Notes under the pieces: generated by a model
Databases searched by the model: none
Seen by the model: the letters and a program-made list of their open reading frames with translations, nothing else
Told to the model about the DNA's origin: nothing
Shown: in pieces, positions 47,701-56,676 of the stretch
Layout: the number at the start of each line of letters is the position of its first letter
Position numbering within the stretch: position 1 is the first letter of the stretch
Made by a program: the position numbers and the translations under genes
Source of the DNA: Leptodactylus fallax
Taxonomy: Eukaryota; Chordata; Amphibia; Anura; Leptodactylidae
Length of the DNA stretch: 64,000 nt
Direction of reading: 5' to 3'
Assembly: GCA_947044405.1 (NCBI GenBank)
Contig: CAMRHE010000463.1
Span: 1,177,001-1,241,000, forward strand

Positions 47701-50424
47701 CAGTTGAGTTTCCCGCCCCGAAGAATGAACTTGTTCAGCGCTTCCAGGTCTTCTACTTGGGGAACGTTGCGGTCAGTAAACCTGTGGGTAAGTCCAGTGA
47801 CAAGATGCAACTAAACTGACCACGCGTCCAGCCTAAAGCCCTCCAGTGCTGAGTCTGAGTGATAACGCTGGTGACCAGTCCCTACTAAACTGACCACGCG
47901 TCCAGCCTAAAGCCCTCCGGTGCTGGGTCTGAGTGATGACGCTGGTGACCAGTCCCTACTAAACTGACCACGCGTCCAGCCTAAAGCCCTCCGGTGCTGG
48001 GTCTGAGTGATGACGCTGGTGACCAGTCCCTACTAAACTGACCACGCGTCCAGCCTAAAGCCCTCCGGTGCTGGGTCTGAGTGATGACGCTGGTGACCAG
48101 TCCCTACTAAACTGACCACGCGTCCAGCCTAAAGCCCTCCAGTGCTGGGTCTGAGTGATGACGCTGGTGACCAGTCCCTACTAAACTGACCACGCGTCCA
48201 GCCTAAAGCCCTCCGGTGCTGGGTCTGAGTGATGACCCAGGTGACCAGTCCCTACTAAACTGACCACATGTCCAGCCTAAAGCCCTCCGGTGCTGGGTCT
48301 GAGTGATGACCCAGGTGACCAGTCCCTACTAAACTGACCACGCGTCCAGCCTAAAGCCCTCCAGTGCTGAGTCTGAGTGATAACGCTGGTGACCAGTCCC
48401 TACTAAACTGACCACGCGTCCAGCCTAAAGCCCTCCGGTGCTGGGTCTGAGTGATGACGCTGGTGACCAGTCCCTACTAAACTGACCACGCGTCCATCCT
48501 AAAGCTCTCCAGTGCTGGGTCTGAGTGATGACGCTGGTGACCAGTCCCTACTAAACTGACCACGCGTCCAGCCTAAAGCTCTCCAGTGCTGGGTCTGAGT
48601 GATGACGCTGGTGACCAGTCCCTACTAAACTGACCACGCGTCCAGCCTAAAGCCCTCCAGTGCTGGGTCTGAGTGATGACGCTGGTGACCAGTCCCTACT
48701 AAACTGACCACGCGTCCAGCCTAAAGCCCTCCAGTGCTGGGTCTGAGTGATGACCCAGGTGACCAGTCCCTACTAAACTGACCACGCGTCCATCCTAAAG
48801 CTCTCCAGTGCTGGGTCTGAGTGATGACGCTGGTGACCAGTCCCTACTAAACTGACCACGCGTCCAGCCTAAAGCCCTCCAGTGCTGGGTCTGAGTGATG
48901 ACCCAGGTGACCAGTCCCTACTAAACTGACCACGCGTCCATCCTAAAGCCCTCCAGTGCTGGGTCTGAGTGATGACGCTGGTGACCAGTCCCTACTAAAC
49001 TGACCACGCGTCCAGCCTAAAGCCCTCCAGTGCTGGGTCTGAGTGATGACCCAGGTGACCAGTCCCTACTAAACTGACCACGCGTCCAGCCTAAAGCCCT
49101 CCAGTGCTGAGTCTGAGTGATAACGCTGGTGACCAGTCCCTACTAAACTGACCACGCGTCCAGCCTAAAGCCCTCCGGTGCTGGGTCTGAGTGATGACGC
49201 TGGTGACCAGTCCCTACTAAACTGACCACGCGTCCATCCTAAAGCCCTCCAGTGCTGGGTCTGAGTGATAACGCTGGTGACCAGTCCCTACTAAACTGAC
49301 CACGCGTCCATCCTAAAGCCCTCCGGTGCTGGGTCTGAGTGATGACGCTGGTGACCAGTCCCTACTAAACTGACCACGCGTCCAGCCTAAAGCCCTCCGG
49401 TGCTGGGTCTGAGTGATGACGCTGGTGACCAGTCCCTACTAAACTGACCACGCGTCCAGCCTAAAGCCCTCCAGTGCTGAGTCTGAGTGATGACGCTGGT
49501 GACCCTCTGGTGCTGGGTCCGGGCGGTGGTGACCCTGGTGACCAGTCCCTACTAAACTGACCACGTGTCCATCCTAAAGCCCTCCAGTCTCTTCACATCA
49601 TGGCAGGGAGATGATGGTCGGCAGTCTGGAGCCTGTGGTGGGGGAGGGGAAGCTGTATGTATAAATGGCCGCAGATGGTTGACTGTTCCTTCGTCTCCTC
49701 TAGGAATGGACATGATAAACAACACCCTGCAGACCGCGCTGAGCACTGACCGCGCTGACTGGACGCCCGTCACCGTTAATGTAGCGTCTGCGACTGTGAC
49801 GGTCTTACATCAGCAGGTAACTTAGGCCGCTGTTCACACATCACGTCAATGTCAGGGCTACGTGTGACGGCGCGGGGGTGTACAGTGGTCAGGATCAGGT
49901 GGCCCCGGTCTGGTGACGGCCACAGATACCGTTCACCTTTTATGCGTTGCTTTTCAGACGGAGGAGACGATCAGCGAATGCCGGGTCAGGTTCTTGTCCT
50001 TCATGGGGGTCGGGCGTGACGTCCACACGTTTGCCTTCATCATGGCAGAGGCTCCGGGAATCTTCATCTGTCACATGTTCTGGTGTGAACCCAATGCTGC
50101 TCATCTGTCCGAGGCTGTTCAAGCTGCCTGCATGGTAAGATGGCGGGTTATACGGGGGGTCCAGAATAGTATATAGAGGAACATGTAATGCATGACAGGA
50201 ACCTCCAGAACTTTCCCGCCTCCTTCCTTCCCTCTAACCTTGTCTTCCTCTCCCTCAGCTGCGATATCAGAAGTGTTTGGACGCCCGGCCTCAGACCGTC
50301 TCCTGCCTCCCCACCCCCCCCTGCTGACTCGGTGGCCCGCCGCGTTGGCTCCAGTGTCCGGAGAGGAGTACAGTCCCTGCTCGGCTCCTTTAAAACCAAG
50401 CGTCCTGGGGGACAGACACCTTGA
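35160..50424 (+). CDS. APBB1: APBB1 (Fe65) coding region, twelve exons plus a microexon
   Basis: Fe65 is a cytoplasmic/nuclear adaptor. Its WW domain binds proline-rich partners, PTB1 binds partners such as KAT5/Tip60, and PTB2 binds the NPTY motif of the amyloid precursor protein tail (family knowledge). The joined exons encode about 655 residues (657 with the microexon) against about 710 in human. In order they give an acidic N-terminal region with the conserved [20 protein letters not shown]; a WW domain at about residues 226-254 (W230, Y240-Y241, W251); PTB1 from [20 protein letters not shown]; and PTB2 from [20 protein letters not shown] to the C-terminal [11 protein letters not shown]. 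All exon phases match. Two extra Cs (35779-35784, 50314-50321) break the frame. APBB2 and APBB3 are less likely, because the SLLFGMRN and WW-adjacent sequences and the C-terminus follow APBB1. Confidence 0.96.
35915..36117 (+). CDS. APBB1: APBB1 exon with WW domain
   Basis: The acceptor CTCTTCTAG ends at 35914. Starting in phase 1 the exon reads (D)[20 protein letters not shown] then [20 protein letters not shown], a complete WW domain with both signature tryptophans and the central tyrosine pair. A glutamate run (TTEEEEE) follows and the donor GAG|GTACAC ends the exon at 36117. The donor is not a perfect consensus and is chosen because it leaves phase 0, which fits the next exon. Confidence 0.92.
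36211..36287 (+). CDS. APBB1: APBB1 linker exon (after WW)
   Basis: Acceptor TTATCTGCAG, donor CTCAG|GTGAGA. Phase 0 reading [20 protein letters not shown] then NTLNL, an open acidic linker, ends in phase 2. Similarity to human Fe65 is weak here, as expected for the variable linker, so placement rests on the splice signals and phases. Confidence 0.75.
36312..37690. repeat. Intronic minisatellite, 47-bp unit, about 29 copies
   Basis: The unit is GTTTGGGTCACCCTGTAGTT then AGTGGGGCACACTCCATGTATCCTTGT. A rarer variant with CACACGCCATGATTACTAGC recurs near 36770, 37311, 37532 and 37655. It fills the APBB1 intron between the two linker exons. Confidence 0.94.
37754..37814 (+). CDS. APBB1: APBB1 linker exon before PTB1
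   Basis: Acceptor CTCCTCCACAG, donor CACAG|GTAAGT. It reads [20 protein letters not shown], comparable with the PAQSLSP...EEEKLPP linker of mammalian Fe65. It enters in phase 2 and leaves in phase 0. Confidence 0.85.
37899..38024 (+). CDS. APBB1: APBB1 exon, start of PTB1
   Basis: Acceptor GTCTCTTACAG, donor ACACAG|GTACGT. It reads [20 protein letters not shown] then [18 protein letters not shown], the highly conserved opening of Fe65 PTB1. The exon is 126 bases, phase 0 to 0. Its end (CLTQ before GKD) is several residues shorter than my recollection of the mammalian protein at this loop. Confidence 0.95.
38112..43358. repeat. Intronic minisatellite, 41/42-bp unit, about 125 copies
   Basis: The unit is CCCATACTGTGCACCTGGTG then ACAGCTCAGGGTCTCCTCATCC, with variants GCTCCTGG, GGCCTCC and one C more or less in the C-run. 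Because 42 is a multiple of three, short open frames ([14 protein letters not shown] and its frame-mates) arise on both strands and end where 41-bp units shift the frame. It lies between two PTB1 exons and ends only 17 bases before the 43375 exon. Confidence 0.95.
43375..43502 (+). CDS. APBB1: APBB1 exon, PTB1 middle
   Basis: Acceptor TTATGTCTTACAG, donor GGCAG|GTGAGG. It reads [20 protein letters not shown] then [20 protein letters not shown] and DG(R), matching the Fe65 PTB1 core. It leaves in phase 2, the junction where the neuronal microexon is inserted. Confidence 0.95.
43618..46985. repeat. Intronic minisatellite, 20-bp unit, about 168 copies, includes ten microexon-like units
   Basis: The main unit is AGAGAGCCCTTATAGTATAC, with variants TCCTT, CGCTT, CCCTGATAG and GTGTAC. 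A 19-bp variant, AGAGAGAGGTATAGTATAC, occurs ten times, first at 43624. In that variant each unit reads AG|AGAGAG|GT. The array fills the intron between the PTB1 exons at 43375 and 47081. Confidence 0.95.
43624..43629 (+). CDS. APBB1: APBB1 six-base neuronal microexon (Arg-Glu)
   Basis: AGAGAG lies between an acceptor AG (43622-43623) and a donor GTATAG (43630-43635). Inserted at the phase 2 junction it changes GRDF to GRERDF, exactly the Arg-Glu insertion known for neuronal Fe65 PTB1 (family knowledge). Upstream are a branch-point-like TACTAAAC (43573-43580), a pyrimidine tract (43581-43598) and two TGC triplets (43606-43611) between tract and AG. TGC near the 3' splice site is the signature of SRRM4-dependent microexons. 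Transcript proof is lacking here. Confidence 0.8.
47081..47195 (+). CDS. APBB1: APBB1 exon, PTB1
   Basis: Acceptor CATCCTCATCTCAG, donor CCGG|GTAGGT. It reads (R)[21 protein letters not shown] then [17 protein letters not shown], near-identical in its first half to mammalian Fe65. It leaves in phase 0. Confidence 0.95.
47283..47367 (+). CDS. APBB1: APBB1 exon, end of PTB1
   Basis: Acceptor TATCACCTGCAG, donor CCAAG|GTCAAG. It reads [20 protein letters not shown] then RMVDVPFQ, the last helix of PTB1 and the short link to PTB2. It leaves in phase 1. Confidence 0.94.
47704..47787 (+). CDS. APBB1: APBB1 exon, start of PTB2
   Basis: Acceptor GGTTCCTTCCAG, donor GTGG|GTAAGT. It reads (V)[19 protein letters not shown] then NVAVSKPV, the opening of the APP-binding PTB2 domain. 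It enters in phase 1 and leaves in phase 1. Confidence 0.95.
47806..49575. repeat. Intronic minisatellite, 74-bp unit, about 24 copies
   Basis: The unit begins AAACTGACCACGCGTCCAGC and ends GGTGACCAGTCCCTACT; the motif recurs every 74 bases (for example 47887 and 47961). Each unit has the CpG-containing ACGCGT. Variants GACGCTGG and GACCCAGG alternate. It lies between two PTB2 exons, starting soon after the donor at 47788. Confidence 0.95.
49704..49816 (+). CDS. APBB1: APBB1 exon, PTB2 middle
   Basis: Acceptor CGTCTCCTCTAG, donor CAGCAG|GTAACT. It reads (G)[19 protein letters not shown] then [18 protein letters not shown], the helix and central strands of PTB2. It leaves in phase 0. Confidence 0.95.
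49958..50134 (+). CDS. APBB1: APBB1 exon, PTB2 core
   Basis: Acceptor TTGCTTTTCAG, donor CATG|GTAAGA. Its 59 codons read [40 protein letters not shown] and [19 protein letters not shown]. This is the most conserved stretch of Fe65 and covers the peptide-binding strand and C-terminal helix of PTB2. Phase 0 to 0. Confidence 0.97.
50259..50424 (+). CDS. APBB1: APBB1 last coding exon (C-terminus, frame broken by one C)
   Basis: The acceptor TCTCCCTCAG ends at 50258. In phase 0 it reads [20 protein letters not shown] and then stops after PC at an eight-C run (50314-50321). In the next frame the expected end [20 protein letters not shown] then [13 protein letters not shown] runs to TGA 50422-50424. 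Seven Cs would join both parts as [13 protein letters not shown], as in the mammalian CLPAPPAESVARR. Either the extra C is an assembly error or this allele loses its last 37 or so residues. Confidence 0.93.
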
Positions 50425-51665
50425 CTTTCCGGTGACATCTGCCCCTTGCCCTGCGCCGTTTCTCCGACAGGCCGGGGTGCGGCTCGTATATTCATTAGTC
50501 TTGTATCCCGCTATCGTAAGGGCAGAAAGACACTCCAGTGATTGGGTTACCTCTGGAATCCCGGGACCCTTTATGAGGCCTTATGAAGAGCAATAAGGCA
50601 CCGGAAAGCTGCCAGGGGAAGCGTGTCGTATGGCGGCGGCTCCTCCTCCTCCCCTCGGGGAGGTTGTTATTGTGCTTGTGTAGATAACGTGTCTGTGTGG
50701 TGTAACGTCTAACACCCTAATATCAGTCGTGTGTAGCCTGACCATTCCTGGAGCGTGTTCTGGTCTCAGTCGTCACTGGCCGCCTTGCATTGATGGCGGT
50801 TTTCCTGCCGGCCGCCATCTTGGAGGAGAGCAGCGTCTCTTCTGAGCACCGGCAGATCCTATGGTGGGCGACGCTTCCATGACGTCTGGCGGTGCGGATC
50901 AGAACCGACACTGCTGTCTCCCAGCGCTCTAGAGGCCAGTAATATGGCAGATCTCCCCACTGAAGCCCGCAGAGCCAGTCACGGGCGATACCGTCACCCC
51001 GCTGCTTTCTGGTCGGCTGGCGGCAGCGTGCTACGCTAACACTGATGGGCGGATAACACGGCACTAGATCATGTCGCTGCTGCTCCGTGTGATAACACTA
51101 TACTTGACCTCACTACTACTCATCTCTGTCCTTGTTGCGTGTTCTGTGTGCTTGTTGGGTGTCGCCACGTAGATGGCTGCGGGCGGAGCGTGGCCACGGT
51201 GTCCTCCGCAGTTGCAGTAGTATTTATTGTATCCTTTTCTCTTTATATAATTTAATACATTTTATATTATTTTTGGACACGACCCGCACGGTCTGAGCAG
51301 ATTCTGAGGTGGTGATCCTGCGGATCCCTCTCGTGTGTGCTTAGACCATGTATGTGAGTGATCATACATGTGGTAGAGGCTGCTGAGTGTGCACATTGGT
51401 ACACGCTGACATCTGCTATTCCTGGAACGCGCTGCTGTATGACTGCTTCATGTGATGGACATGCTACTGTATGTGTGCTGGTGGATGGAACATGCTAATG
51501 TATGACTGGTGTGTGCTGTGACGCGGTGACCCCAGAACATGCACCTGTGCGGCAGCTGACCCCCCCCCTTATGTGCAGTACAGTCATCGTAACACTAGGC
51601 TCCTCCTCCAGGACACCTCGTCTGTTGTATCCAATCTACTGAAATAAAAGCCTAACCTGACACAT
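50425..51665 (+). other. APBB1: APBB1 3' untranslated region
   Basis: Unique sequence from the stop codon to just past the first convincing poly(A) signal. No second gene is recognised; the 113-codon minus-strand frame at 50723-51064 has no familiar motif and lies in GC-rich UTR. The end is inferred from the poly(A) signal. Confidence 0.7.
51643..51648 (+). terminator. APBB1: APBB1 polyadenylation signal AATAAA
   Basis: AATAAA in TGAAATAAAAGCC, followed within 50 bases by TG-rich sequence (GGTGATGCCTGCCTGTCTTCTGTG), the expected cleavage context. It is the first canonical signal after the stop codon that I noticed. Confidence 0.7.
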
Positions 51666-51741
51666 AGGTGATGCCTGCCTGTCTTCTGTGCCGTCTGCTT
51701 ACATCACAGAGCGCTCTCATTATAGCCACGCCCATCACTTA

Positions 51742-51756
51742 CCACCAGGGGTCACT
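51742..51756 (+). promoter_or_regulatory. CTCF-like motif downstream of APBB1
   Basis: CCACCAGGGGTCACT resembles the CTCF core CCACNAGGGGGCGCT with mismatches near the 3' side. A single motif match is weak evidence and only binding data would show use. Confidence 0.25.
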
Positions 51757-51894
51757 GCAACATAATCCAGCTAAGAATGCTTCAAGAAGGAAGAGAGGGG
51801 CCTTGGAAGGAAAAGCCGAAAGTCACGTGACTAGTAGTGGCGTGTAACAAGGTTCTGAGATAGGACAATAGTGCCCGTAAAAGCGATCTATCCC

Positions 51895-52518
51895 CGTCAC
51901 CACTGTCATGTGTACCTATCTCCCCCTTCACCAGTGTCTGTCGTCTGTAGCTATCTCCCCCTTCACCAGTGTCTGTCGTCTGTAGCTATCTCCCCCTTCA
52001 CCAGTGTCTGTCGTCTGTAGCTGTCTCCCCCTTCACCAGTGTCTGTCGTCTGTAGCTGTCTCCCCCTTCACCAGTGTCTGTCGTCTGTAGCTGTCTCCCC
52101 CTTCACCAGTGTCTGTAGCTGTCTCCCCCTTCACCAGTGTCTGTCGTCTGTAGCTGTCTCCCCCTTCACCAGTGTCTGTCGTCTGTAGCTGTCTCCCCCT
52201 TCACCAGTGTCTGTCGTCTGTAGCTGTCTCCCCCTTCACCAGTGTCTGTCGTCTGTAGCTGTCTCCCCCTTCACCAGTGTCTGTAGCTGTCTCCCCCTTC
52301 ACCAGTGTCTGTCGTCTGTAGCTGTCTCCCCCTTCACCAGTGTCTGTCGTCTGTAGCTGTCTCCCCCTTCACCAGTGTCTGTCGTCTGTAGCTGTCTCCC
52401 CCTTCACCAGTGTCTGTCGTCTGTAGCTGTCTCCCCCTTCACCAGTGTCTGTCGTCTGTAGCTGTCTCCCCCTTCACCAGTGTCTGTCGTCTGTAGCTAT
52501 CTCCCCCTTCACCAGTGT
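51895..52518. repeat. Minisatellite, 35-bp unit, about 17 copies
   Basis: The unit is AGCTGTCTCCCCCTTCACCA then GTGTCTGTCGTCTGT. A shorter variant without GTCGTCT occurs twice, near 52110 and 52280. Copies are almost identical. Confidence 0.95.
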
Positions 52519-54156
52519 CTGTTAGCGATCATGAGGATTTTATCAGTCTGCGGGATCAGGATATTTCCTGCCAACCACTTTTGACTCGTCCTCCCCTTGG
52601 CTTGCAGGAGCATCACACTTTATAGAGAGGCCTCACATGATGCTTCTTGTGGTCTTCAGATAAGAAGACATGACAGCAATGTCTGAGAGTCCTTATGTGT
52701 AGTCAGTTATTGTTGTGTTTGCCCTTCCAAGTTCAGTCTATGAAAAGAGGGCGCTCTTCTGTGCAATAGATCATGATCGTAAGCTGCCCCAAACCATGAC
52801 CTAGCAGTGCTAGGTTTCACACGCGGGGTTCCCATTGCTGGAATGTAATGTTTAGAGTTTGCCGCGGTTCCAGTCATGGTTATTAATGATCCAGCACTGG
52901 TCATGCGACATCTCCAGAGCAGTCGGCTGTCGGGCAGTCACTTTGTGCTGCACCACTTCTGGATTCTCATGCTTAGTAGAATAAGGAAGAGTCACCAGTG
53001 TGCGTTGTCCTCATAGTTCAGAAGGAGAAGCGTCTGGCTTGAGCCTGACCCTAAATGAATGCCGGGGGGAAAGGGGACTGAACCTGGTGGAGATAGAGAT
53101 GAGACCCTGTAACCATTTTCAATGGATTGAAGTTACAAGGGGTTTCTGAGACAAGGAACCCAAAGCCAGGAATATAGTGACCCCTACCCGTTACCGTGGA
53201 TTAATCCTCCTCTCTTCCACCCTTCTGAGAAGGCTTTCTACAAGATCTTGGAGGTGTCTGTGGGGTTTTTTGCCAGTAGAGCATTGGTTGGATGAGGTTG
53301 AGGTCGGGCTTTGTGTAGCCAGTCATCTCTTTATGGACCTTCACTGTAAGAAGACAACACAGACAGATTAACTCCAGATCAGTCACATGACCGCCATGGC
53401 AAAGGTAGTAATTCCATTTACCAAAAACACCTTGGCATGTGCTCCTGGAAAACCCCTTTAAGGTTTAAGGATAGATCTAGGGAAAGATTTGGGAAAAGCT
53501 AGGGCGGGTTATTGTCACTTACATCAGACAGCTGGTTGTTCTGACAAACTGGTTAGACTTTGGGTCACCTCTAAGGAAGTTGTCTAAGTAGACACCCTGG
53601 TACCCACCCTTTAACCCTGGACGTTGCTGTGGGAAACCTGCCAGGTCATTACCTTGTATTGGTTGTAGCTGGCCCACTGGACCAAGAAATGCCAGTATAG
53701 GGGTTGGAAAAGGGAATAGTCCAGGCATATGGTCAAGGCAGATGGCTACTATTCAGGGGCCAGGTCCAAGCAGGTGGACGGGGCAGGGGACAAGGACACA
53801 ATGGTCAGGCACAAATATCAGACAGGACAGCAGACAAGAGCATGGTCAGGAACAAGCCAGGGGTCAAAGCACAGATCAGGTCATACCAGATCATAACCTC
53901 TTAGAGCAAGACCAGCACACTAGACAAGGCCAGGGCCAGTTTTAGCCAAACTGTGGCCCTGGGCAAAATTAAAAGCGCGGCCCAAATGTTCAAATACTAA
54001 CATTGTATTCAGTGAATTAAGAAGGCTGTTGCAATACTTTCAGTGGCAACCCCTTTAATAATGCCCCCTTTCTATCCCCAAAACAGTAATAACCACCCCA
54101 TCTCTTGCCCACAAACAATTGAAATGACATTGTACCACCTAATAGATATTTGCCCC
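52519..54156. other. Spacer, no gene supported; old repeats likely
   Basis: There is no recognisable exon. At about 53700-53930 a purine-rich stretch with repeated GGTCAGG / GACAAG / CAGGTC motifs looks like the internal part of a degraded interspersed element. Open frames here (about 60-70 codons) have no familiar motif. Confidence 0.5.
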
Positions 54157-54426
54157 CAGGGGCGTAAATACCGCGGTAGCGGACCCGGCCCCTAATGTCC
54201 CAGGCCCTGTGGCAGCCGATACCGCGAACCCCACGAACCAGTGGCATAACGATCGCGGTCGCAGGGGGCGCAACCGCGAACGGAGCCGGCAGGGTACGGG
54301 ACCCGCGGCCAGCTGGAGATGGCTGGGCCCCGGACCACTATGATAGCGCTCCGGGAAAGCCTGGTTCCCCGACCACTATACATACTGTTATTGGCATATT
54401 GCAGGCCCCTTTCCAATAGGTGGCAG

Positions 54427-54477
54427 CCCAGGAGAGGTGACTAAAAATAATAAATACATATTCTCACCTCTCCTGGG
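54427..54477. repeat. Inverted repeat, 14-bp perfect arms
   Basis: CCCAGGAGAGGTGA (54427-54440) and its exact complement TCACCTCTCCTGGG (54464-54477) flank an A/T-rich 23-base loop. Confidence 0.85.
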
Positions 54478-54510
54478 CGCAGCGCTCTCTCCGGCGCTCT
54501 TCTGTCATGA

Positions 54511-54610
54511 CTGAGGCCTGTGATTAGGCCCCAGCGGTCACATGGGGCGCAGCCGCATAATGACGTCAGTGCGCCCCCATGTGACCGCTGAGGCCCAATC
54601 ACAGGCCTCA
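54511..54610. repeat. Long inverted repeat, about 40-bp arms
   Basis: The left arm 54511-54550 (CTGAGGCCTGTGATTAGGCC...) pairs with the right arm 54570-54610 (...GGCCCAATCACAGGCCTCAG) with only a few mismatches, around a loop of about 20 bases containing TGACGTCA. It is probably part of the surrounding mobile element. Confidence 0.85.
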
Positions 54611-54758
54611 GCAGCGACATCGGAAGAGGGCCTGAAGACAGCAGGATGGAGCGAGGATGCCAAGGAAAGGTAATTCCCATGTCAAATGTTCACCTTGGGG
54701 CCCAGTCATTCCTAGTTACGCCACTGTTTTCTCCCTTATAAATAATAATCACTGCTTA

Positions 54759-56284
<1,526 letters not shown>

Positions 56285-56286
56285 TA

Positions 56287-56676
56287 TAAATGGTGCCCTT
56301 TACCAGTTATAGTCCTCCTTATCTGTACTAGTCCTCTTATAAATAAACCCCACATATAAATATAAATAATAGCCCTCTTAATAACAACTCCCTTATAAAT
56401 ATTAGCCCCTTTAACAATACCCCCCTTATAAAGTGTCCCTCTTAGAAATAAAAGCCCCTTCCCTTATAATAGCCGCCTTATATATAATTCCCTTATAAGT
56501 CTTATAAAAAGTTCATCCCTTATAAATAATACCCCACCTTTATAAATAAGTTTCCCCCTTATAACTGCTTTCCTCTCCTAATAATAGCCTTCATATATAA
56601 GTTTCCTCCCTTATAAATAATTACCCCTTTATATATATTACAGTCTCCCCCTTATAAATAATAGTTCCCTTTTATA
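56287..56676. repeat. Degenerate A/T-rich tandem sequence
   Basis: Irregular repetition of CCCTTATAAATAATAGCCCC-like segments 20-30 bases apart. It is too diverged to give a single consensus length. No gene is seen. Confidence 0.65.

Larger units (their letters stand above)
54157..54726. mobile_element. Possible non-autonomous DNA element with imperfect ends
   Basis: The left end CAGGGGCGTAAATA and the complement of the right end, CAGTGGCGTAACTA, agree at 12 of 14 bases. A further CAGTGGCATAACGA end lies inside at 54239, so two related elements may be nested. The interior is GC-rich and holds two strong palindromes (54427-54477, 54511-54610). There is no coding capacity. Ends of the type CAGTGGCGTAACTA are common in frog genomes (from memory), but I cannot name the family or define a target duplication. 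Confidence 0.45.

Noticed and set aside
49940..50176. Frames on both strands overlapping the PTB2 exon
   Set aside because: Only the phase 0 reading of 49958-50134 matches Fe65; the others are shadows.
50723..51064. 113-codon minus-strand frame in the APBB1 3' UTR
   Set aside because: No recognisable motif. GC-rich UTR sequence often leaves such frames open by chance.
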